Below are positions 1 through 5,231 of a stretch of DNA of 7,646 nucleotides, piece by piece. The DNA is from Deltaproteobacteria bacterium (lineage in GTDB: Bacteria > Desulfobacterota > JAFDIG01), in the NCBI GenBank assembly GCA_019308145.1, contig JAFDIG010000099.1, forward strand, positions 1 through 7,646, written 5' to 3'. How positions within the stretch are numbered: position 1 is the first letter of the stretch; the number at the start of each line of letters is the position of its first letter. The position numbers and the translations under genes were made by a program. Below the pieces are notes generated by a model, which made no database searches, had not been told where the DNA came from, and was given only the letters and a program-made list of their open reading frames with translations.

Positions 1-1
1 A

Positions 2-661
2 TTGATGAAAGGGATAATGATTCAAGATGAGAGAGATAAGGATGCTATTAATACCATTTTTGCTAAAGAAGGAAGGATTATTGCAGATGAGACTGGTCAA
101 CAGGTGATATTAAGGCTGACAAATGGTACAATACATAGAAGGGATAAAAAAAGAGGTGATTATTATATCGTATCATTTGAAGGCTATGATCTAAATTTAG
201 ATTTCTGGGGCTCTATCTCTAAGAAAAAGTTTAGAATGACAAGATATGAAATGTCTATAAAAGAATTGTCAAAGCGTATTAAGGAAGAAAAAGAAAGAGG
301 AGAAGATTATAGGGAACTTCAAGTTCATTTATATAGTAAGTTTGCTCTTCCTTTTGTCTGTATCATATTTGGTATAATGGGAATACCACTGGGTTTAAAA
401 GGCAAAAAATCTGGTAAATATTTAGGTATAATCATAAGTTTAGTTGTAGTTGTATTTTATTACATTATATTTTCTATAGCAGAAGTGTTAGGTAGCAGAG
501 GGAATATTTCTCCTATTGTTGCAAGTTGGCTTCCTAATATTTTGTTAGCTGTTTTTGCGATTTATATATTTCTAATAAATGCAAAAGAAAAGGAGAGTTT
601 TCTTTTTAACTTTATTGAGTATTTCTTTAAAAGATTTGAAAGAGAGAGGGATAGTAAATAG
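2..661 (+). CDS. lptF: LptF, lipopolysaccharide export permease (C-terminal part, cut by window edge)
   Basis: This is the C-terminal 219 residues of a YjgP/YjgQ-family permease. LptF pairs with LptG and the ATPase LptB in the inner membrane to extract lipopolysaccharide and pass it to the periplasmic Lpt bridge. Seen here: residues 1-100 are the end of the beta-rich periplasmic domain and the charged stretch before TM4. Three hydrophobic helices follow at about 112-134, 140-163 and 171-193. The family pattern KFALPFVCIIFGIMGIPLG starts TM4, and SPIVASWLPNI begins TM6. Family members run to about 350-390 residues, so the first three helices and most of the periplasmic domain lie outside the window. 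The TTG/ATG at position 2 is not a real start, because the frame is open at the edge. The LptF rather than LptG assignment rests on gene order and on the LptG-like features of the next gene. It lies 64 bases upstream of lptG on the same strand. Confidence 0.87.
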   Translation: MMKGIMIQDERDKDAINTIFAKEGRIIADETGQQVILRLTNGTIHRRDKKRGDYYIVSFEGYDLNLDFWGSISKKKFRMTRYEMSIKELSKRIKEEKERGEDYRELQVHLYSKFALPFVCIIFGIMGIPLGLKGKKSGKYLGIIISLVVVVFYYIIFSIAEVLGSRGNISPIVASWLPNILLAVFAIYIFLINAKEKESFLFNFIEYFFKRFERERDSK

Positions 662-710
662 AAGAGATTTTTAAGGTCAAAAATGTTACATTTTAACAAT
701 TTTTATCCTC

Positions 711-716
711 AAAAGG
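711..716 (+). promoter_or_regulatory. Ribosome binding site of lptG
   Basis: AAAAGG lies 9 bases upstream of the ATG at 726 and supports this start. The 64-base gap after lptF has no convincing terminator, so co-transcription with lptF is likely. Confidence 0.55.
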
Positions 717-725
717 TTTTATAAT

Positions 726-1811
726 ATGAAAATACCCATCCTTTATCGTTATATAACCAAAGAATATTTAAAGATATTCTTTTTATGCTTAATGGCAATA
801 ATAGCAATATATATTATCGTAGATTTTTTTGATCGTGCTGATAAGCTTTTGAAACCTAATGTAAGCGGTATTACAATTTTTAAATACTATTTGTTAAAAA
901 TGCCTATAATAGTTTCACAAACCCTACCAGTTATTGTGCTTCTTTCAACAGTGATAACCTTAGGCATAATGTCAAAAAATAATGAGATCTTAGCAATGAA
1001 GGCAACAGGGATAAGCATTATAAAGATATTAATTCCAATTTATTTGCTTGCTTTTTTTATTAGTATTACATCCCTTTTTGCAAATGAGAATATTGTTCCA
1101 TTTTGTTTTAAAAAGATGGAATATCTATGGGTGGTAGATATAAAGCATGATAAAAGAGGAACTTTTTTTAAGAATAATAGGATATGGTATAAAAGTGGAA
1201 GGACCTTAAATAATATACAGGTTTATTATCCTGAAAGAAAAACCATCCAGGGGATAATAATTTATAAACTTGGAGATGATTTTTACTTAAAGGAGAGGAT
1301 AGAAGCTGATAAAGGGATCTGGAATGGTAAAAGATGGAAATTTTTTTCAGTAAATCTTTGGAAGTTTGGCAAAAAAGGAGTGACCTTTTTTGAGCATAAA
1401 AAATGGGCGTTTCTTCCCTTTTCTATTACTCCAAAGGTATTAAATAGAGTAAAAGAGCGGACAGAAGAGATGAGTTTTTCTTGTTTGAAAAGATATATAA
1501 AGAAGATAAAGAGGGAAGGATATGATCCAACTCCATACCTTGTAGATCTTCATGCAAAGATAGCTTTTCCATTTGTTAGCCTTATTGTGGTTCTTATTGC
1601 CATACCTTTTGGTGTAAATATTAAAAAAGCAGGGGGTATTGCTCTTGCTTTAGCTGGCTCTTTATTATTGAGTGGGGCTTTTTGGCTCTTTTTTTCCATC
1701 TTTATATCCTTAGGACATACAGGCTTAATTCCTCCTATAATAGCAGCATGGGGAGCAAATATTATCTTTGGTATAATAGGAGTGGTTATATCTTATAAAA
1801 CAAGACAATAA
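726..1811 (+). CDS. lptG: LptG, lipopolysaccharide export permease
   Basis: This is the second permease of the LptB2FG transporter, which moves lipopolysaccharide out of the inner membrane using ATP hydrolysis by cytoplasmic LptB. At 361 residues it is full family length. Six hydrophobic helices are visible at about 15-34, 60-80, 99-119, 277-298, 302-328 and 334-356, with a beta-rich periplasmic domain at about 120-270. The loop after TM2 carries NNEILAMKATGIS (85-97), the conserved coupling-helix region known in this family to contact LptB. The periplasmic domain has NRIWYKSG (151-158), typical of LptG. HAKIAFPFVSLIVVLIAIPFG (from 276) is the conserved TM4 entry, and PPIIAAWGAN (336-345) opens the last helix. 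The ATG at 726 has a ribosome site and an N-terminus (YRYITKEYLK) that aligns with family starts. The ATPase gene lptB is not in the window and is usually encoded elsewhere. Confidence 0.92.
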   Translation: MKIPILYRYITKEYLKIFFLCLMAIIAIYIIVDFFDRADKLLKPNVSGITIFKYYLLKMPIIVSQTLPVIVLLSTVITLGIMSKNNEILAMKATGISIIKILIPIYLLAFFISITSLFANENIVPFCFKKMEYLWVVDIKHDKRGTFFKNNRIWYKSGRTLNNIQVYYPERKTIQGIIIYKLGDDFYLKERIEADKGIWNGKRWKFFSVNLWKFGKKGVTFFEHKKWAFLPFSITPKVLNRVKERTEEMSFSCLKRYIKKIKREGYDPTPYLVDLHAKIAFPFVSLIVVLIAIPFGVNIKKAGGIALALAGSLLLSGAFWLFFSIFISLGHTGLIPPIIAAWGANIIFGIIGVVISYKTRQ

Positions 1812-1906
1812 TAAATAAACGATGGGGTTGCTAAAAGTTTATTTCAAATATCAAAAGACCTTTTAATATAATGTATGGCAAGATTTTATATGTAACTATT
1901 GTATAA

Positions 1907-1927
1907 TTTTACTGTGCGAGAGTAAAA
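1907..1927. other. Small AT-rich stem-loop in the convergent intergenic region
   Basis: TTTTACT (1907-1913) and AGTAAAA (1921-1927) form a perfect 7-bp stem around the 7-base loop GTGCGAG. There is no uridine tract after it on either strand, so a terminator role is unlikely. A TATAAT (1902-1907) abuts it, but no convincing -35 box lies at the right distance. The rest of the 188 bases between lptG and the next gene shows no ORF or RNA gene that I can recognise. Confidence 0.3.
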
Positions 1928-1966
1928 CCCTAACTATGTGGACTTTTAATAGTATAAATAACGGAA

Positions 1967-1994
1967 TTAGGACGGCATAAGCATGCCATCCTAA
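1967..1994 (-). terminator. Possible terminator hairpin downstream of the PK-C-like gene
   Basis: A 12-bp stem (1967-1978 with 1983-1994) closes the 4-base loop at 1979-1982, starting 6 bases beyond the stop codon of the minus-strand gene. The core is AGGACGGCAT against ATGCCATCCT. The single mismatch is C/A in plus-strand RNA but a G-U wobble in minus-strand RNA, so the structure is stable only in the minus transcript. That fits the end of the priA/PK-C-like operon. The downstream minus sequence (TTCCGTTATTTATAC) has only a poor U tract, so this may act as an mRNA 3'-end stabiliser rather than a classic intrinsic terminator. Confidence 0.45.
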
Positions 1995-1999
1995 AATAA

Positions 2000-2551
2000 T
2001 TAGAATTCAGATGGTTTTGCTAAAATTTCCTTTATCTTTATATCAAAGAAACGGTTTGATGAGTTAGCTTTAATAACAACAGATGTGTCAGAGCCAGATT
2101 TTGTTCCAGCAATAGCAATTACGTCCTCACATGGGATAAGCCCAGCATCAGCACTCATTGCTGTTATTTCAACAGTTACCTTGATCCCTTGCCCAAGCAT
2201 TCTCAAGGTGTTAGCTACAAGATCTTGCTGGGAATAGACCATTTTTTCCCTAATAGCTGTTCCTAAATTCCTCAATACCATTGTGCTTGTTAAAACAATC
2301 CCACCTTTTTTAATTATTTCCTCTTTTAATTCTTCTTTTAGTTCTGAGACCCCTTCTTCTTTGAATCCTACATTATGAGTTACAACTATTAAATTTAATC
2401 CTGTTCCTTCCATCATCTTAGCCGCTTTTACGCCCGTTTCACCTGAAGTAGAGGCAACAACAATATACTTTATTCCTCTTTTCTTTGCTTCATCAATTGA
2501 TAGTTTAATTACCTTTTCAGTATTTTCTGGTCCCGCTTTGGTTATCAACAT
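2000..2551 (-). CDS. Stand-alone pyruvate-kinase C-terminal-domain-like protein, function unknown
   Basis: This 183-residue soluble protein resembles the alpha/beta C-terminal (allosteric) domain of pyruvate kinase, but has no catalytic barrel. Such stand-alone proteins form a conserved uncharacterised family in archaea and several bacterial groups. Visible conserved blocks are ASTSGETGVKAA (33-44), VTHNVGF (57-63), IKVTVEITAMSADAGLIP (123-140), IAGTKSGSDTSVVIKA (147-162) and FFDIKIKEILAKP (168-180). The glycine- and serine-rich turns suggest a ligand-binding Rossmann-like fold, but no ligand can be read from the sequence. There is no signal peptide or membrane helix. The ATG is set by a consensus Shine-Dalgarno site. 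The gene starts 27 bases after priA stops, with no terminator between, so it is probably the last gene of a priA transcript. It is not a truncated pyruvate kinase: it has its own start and ribosome site, and the upstream gene is unrelated. Confidence 0.83.
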   Translation of the reverse strand: MLITKAGPENTEKVIKLSIDEAKKRGIKYIVVASTSGETGVKAAKMMEGTGLNLIVVTHNVGFKEEGVSELKEELKEEIIKKGGIVLTSTMVLRNLGTAIREKMVYSQQDLVANTLRMLGQGIKVTVEITAMSADAGLIPCEDVIAIAGTKSGSDTSVVIKANSSNRFFDIKIKEILAKPSEF

Positions 2552-2558
2552 AAAAAAT

Positions 2559-2565
2559 CCTCCTT
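2559..2565 (-). promoter_or_regulatory. Strong ribosome binding site of the PK-C-like gene
   Basis: AAGGAGG on the minus strand lies 7 bases before the ATG at 2551, inside the 27-base gap after priA. It fixes the start and implies translation independent of the upstream gene. Confidence 0.85.
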
Positions 2566-2578
2566 TCTTTAAAGATCT

Positions 2579-5011
2579 TTAAAGCATGTTATAGGGATCA
2601 ACGTCTATTTTTATTTCAATAGATTTGCCTACTCTTTTTTCTATCATTTTTATAAATTTTTTTAAAAACCTATGGATGGTTGAGGAATTCTTCCCTTTTA
2701 TCAGTATTTGTCCACGATGTCTACCCTTTAATTTAGATAAAGGAGCAAAAGATGGCCCTATTATCTCTATATTTAGGGATTCTTTTACCATCTTTTCTGC
2801 TGTTTCTTTTATTATATTAAATCCTTCAAAAAGGATTTGTTTATTATTGGTTGAAAATTTTATAAGTGCTAATCTTGAGTATGGTGGATAATTGAGTTCT
2901 TTTCTGAATTTGATCTCTTCTTTATAAAAAGATAAATAATCCTGAGTTGTTGCCATTCTTATTATAGGATTGAAGGGATTAAAGGTCTGAATTACTACTT
3001 TTCCTTTTTTTTCTCCCCTACCTGCCCTGCCTGCTGCCTGAGTTAATAACTGAAATGTTTTCTCCCCTGAGCGGAAATCAGGGAAATTAAGCGATAGATC
3101 TGCTAAAAGGATACCAACTAATGTTACATTTGGGTAATCATGTCCTTTTATGATCATTTGCGTTCCTATAAGGATATCAATCTCTTTTTCTCTTAATGCT
3201 TTTAATATATTTGTTAGACTATTTCTTTTTTTAACAGTATCTTTATCCATTCTTTTTATTGTTGCTTCAGGGAAGATATCCTTTAACTTTTTTTCTATCT
3301 GCTCAGTGCCCATCCCAACCGGTATGAGTTCTTCTTTTTTGCATACTGGGCAAAGATTTGAAAAATCAGTTGAATAACCGCAATAGTGGCATAAAAGCTT
3401 TTTTAAATCTCGGTGTAATGTAAGGCTTACAGAGCAGTTAGGGCATCTCGGCACCTCCCCGCAACTTCTACAAAGCACAAAAGGAGCAAAGCCTCTGCGG
3501 TTCAAAAATAGCATACTTTGCTCTCTTTTTTTAAGATTTTCCTTTAAAGCTGCTATAAGTTTTTTGGAAAGAAATTGAGAATCGTTTTTTGTTCTTCTTA
3601 TATCTACTATTTCTATTTCAGGCAAAGAGGAGATGCCTGGTCTTTCTGGAAGAGATAACAAATTAAATTTTCCGATTTCGCAATTATAAAACGATTCAAC
3701 AGAAGGGGTGGCAGAACCTAAAAGAACCACTGCATTTACCATTTTCCCTAAAACCAAAGCCATATCTCTTGCATGATATTTAACACCTTCCTCTTGTTTA
3801 TAGGCTGTATCATGCTCTTCATCCACCACAATCAAATCCAAAGAGGAAAAAGGTGCAAAAAGAGCACTTCTTGCCCCGATTACCATAGAAATTTCTCCTC
3901 TTTTGATCCGCATCCATTGATCAAATCTCTCCCTTGTACTTAAACCACTGTGAAGCAATGCGATCTCTGTATTCAATCTGTTTTTGAATCTGCTTAAAAG
4001 CTGAGGGGTTAAAGCAATTTCAGGGACAAGTAAAAGCCCCTTGCCTCCTTTTTTTAATACCTTTTCAAATGCAGCAAGATAAACCTCTGTTTTCCCCGAG
4101 CCTGTTATTCCATAAAGCAAAAATGGAGAAAATATTTTTAAGTTAAGAGCTTCTTCTATTTTGTTTAAGGCTTTTTTTTGAGGTTCTGTAAGTGTAATCT
4201 TTTTTCCATAAGAAAGCCCAGGATCTTTTATAGAATTAGTAAAGATTTCTCTCTTCTCCTTATAGATCCACTCCTTTTCAATCAATTTTTTTATTTGAGC
4301 ATAAGGTGATTTAAATTTTCTTGCGATTAAATTACTTTCTATTTCCCTTTTTTCTTTAATGAATAGAAGTATCTCTTTCTGTTTTGGGCTAAGGGATGAT
4401 AGGTCATCATCTTTTTTTTTATCATTAAAGATGATATAAAAAATATCTTTAGGTTTAATGCCTTTTTTTAATTTTGTAACTACCTCAATTAAGCCAGATT
4501 TCACCAAAGAAAATATCTTGGAGCGAGAAATTTTAAATCTTTTTATCGCAAGACTTAGCTTTATCTCTCCCTTTTTTTTCAATTCTTCATATAGGATTGG
4601 CAAACTTTCCTTTATCTTATCATCATCTTTAACAATTCTGATAACCCGAAAACTATCAATGTAGGTTCCTGCTGGCATAATAGTTTTGATCACCATACCA
4701 AGAGGAAAAAGATAATATGAAGAGATCCATTTACAAAAATCAAGCATCCTTGTATCGATCATTGGTTCGTTATCAAGGATATCTTTTATCTCTCTAATTT
4801 TGTCAATGGATTCAATACCTTCAAATGTTTTAACTCTTCTGATACAATATCCAGTGGATAAGCGATCCCTTACAGGGACGATAAGCCTCATTCCTGGCAG
4901 GACCTGCTCAGATAAATAAGGTGGAACGAGATAAAAGAAATTCTGCATAACTGGTAAAGGTAGTGCAACCTCTGCATATGGATATGATATAATATTATCT
5001 TTTTTCCGCAT
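2579..5011 (-). CDS. priA: PriA, primosomal replication-restart helicase (N')
   Basis: PriA is a 3'-to-5' superfamily-2 DNA helicase that recognises stalled or repaired forks and starts reloading of the replicative helicase. All expected parts are present in 810 residues (E. coli PriA has 732). The N-terminal DNA-binding domain begins YAEVALPLP (12-20). Walker A is GITGSGKT (301-308), the Walker B/DEAH-type box is DEEH (397-400), and motif III is GSATP (432-436). Eight zinc-ligand cysteines lie at 514, 517, 523, 526, 541, 544, 554 and 557. Motif V is around IGTQMIIKGHDYP (615-627), motif VI is QAAGRAGRG (658-666), and the C-terminal domain ends DVDPYNML. A lysine-rich, winged-helix-like stretch at about 130-270 accounts for the extra length. 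The ATG at 5011 is the only good start before the conserved N-terminus, but it has no clear Shine-Dalgarno site. It leads a probable two-gene transcript with the PK-C-like gene. Confidence 0.96.
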   Translation of the reverse strand: MRKKDNIISYPYAEVALPLPVMQNFFYLVPPYLSEQVLPGMRLIVPVRDRLSTGYCIRRVKTFEGIESIDKIREIKDILDNEPMIDTRMLDFCKWISSYYLFPLGMVIKTIMPAGTYIDSFRVIRIVKDDDKIKESLPILYEELKKKGEIKLSLAIKRFKISRSKIFSLVKSGLIEVVTKLKKGIKPKDIFYIIFNDKKKDDDLSSLSPKQKEILLFIKEKREIESNLIARKFKSPYAQIKKLIEKEWIYKEKREIFTNSIKDPGLSYGKKITLTEPQKKALNKIEEALNLKIFSPFLLYGITGSGKTEVYLAAFEKVLKKGGKGLLLVPEIALTPQLLSRFKNRLNTEIALLHSGLSTRERFDQWMRIKRGEISMVIGARSALFAPFSSLDLIVVDEEHDTAYKQEEGVKYHARDMALVLGKMVNAVVLLGSATPSVESFYNCEIGKFNLLSLPERPGISSLPEIEIVDIRRTKNDSQFLSKKLIAALKENLKKREQSMLFLNRRGFAPFVLCRSCGEVPRCPNCSVSLTLHRDLKKLLCHYCGYSTDFSNLCPVCKKEELIPVGMGTEQIEKKLKDIFPEATIKRMDKDTVKKRNSLTNILKALREKEIDILIGTQMIIKGHDYPNVTLVGILLADLSLNFPDFRSGEKTFQLLTQAAGRAGRGEKKGKVVIQTFNPFNPIIRMATTQDYLSFYKEEIKFRKELNYPPYSRLALIKFSTNNKQILFEGFNIIKETAEKMVKESLNIEIIGPSFAPLSKLKGRHRGQILIKGKNSSTIHRFLKKFIKMIEKRVGKSIEIKIDVDPYNML

Positions 5012-5060
5012 GATAGTTTTTTGATAAAAAAGTATAAATATTAGTAAAAATATATATTAT

Positions 5061-5088
5061 ATTTTATCATACATGCATGTTTATGCAA
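5061..5088 (-). promoter_or_regulatory. Candidate priA promoter with extended -10 and a palindromic spacer
   Basis: On the minus strand TTGCAT (5088-5083) is followed after 16 bases by TAAAAT (5066-5061), which is preceded by TG (5069-5068), giving an extended -10 element. The -35 box is weak (three of six consensus bases). Transcription would start near 5054, about 40 bases before the priA ATG. The spacer contains the perfect palindrome ACATGCATGT (5071-5080), a possible operator. The region is very AT-rich, so chance matches are easy. Confidence 0.4.
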
Positions 5089-5173
5089 TAAATTAAATAA
5101 TAAGGATTCTATTTTATAAAATGAAAAATTTAATCAAAGATGATATTAGATGAGAGATAAAGAAAGAATATGT

Positions 5174-5206
5174 AAAAAGTAGAGGCGATCAGGCTCGCCT
5201 CTACTT
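5174..5206 (-). terminator. Rho-independent terminator of the cysteine protease gene, possibly a dispersed repeat
   Basis: A perfect 12-bp stem, AAGTAGAGGCGA (5177-5188) with TCGCCTCTACTT (5195-5206), closes the 6-base loop TCAGGC. On the minus strand it lies 25 bases past the protease stop codon and runs into five consecutive U residues, the first two from the stem end (5178-5174). This is the expected form of an intrinsic terminator and separates the protease from priA. The GTAGAGGCGA/TCGCCTCTAC core also looks like the short GTAGGGGCGA-type palindromes dispersed in some bacterial genomes, so it may have arrived as a repeat. Confidence 0.75.
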
Positions 5207-5231
5207 GAAAAAGATTGTTGAGATTTTAAGC

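Noticed and set aside
1832..1865. Possible lptG terminator (TAAAAG paired with CTTTTA)
   Set aside because: The stem is only 6 bp of mostly A/T with a loop of over 20 bases and no following U tract.
1879..1907. Promoter in the convergent region based on TATAAT
   Set aside because: No acceptable -35 box lies 16-18 bases upstream, and no gene follows on the plus strand within the intergenic region.
2625..2891. Plus-strand open frame of 88 codons
   Set aside because: It lies wholly inside priA on the opposite strand, has no ribosome site, and its composition reflects antisense of the priA C-terminal domain.
3150..3377. Plus-strand open frame of 75 codons
   Set aside because: It is antisense to the helicase and zinc-binding region of priA, whose motifs are clearly the real coding signal.
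4458..4664. Plus-strand open frame of 68 codons
   Set aside because: It is antisense to the lysine-rich part of priA. Its Phe/Ser/Ile-rich translation is typical of a shadow frame.
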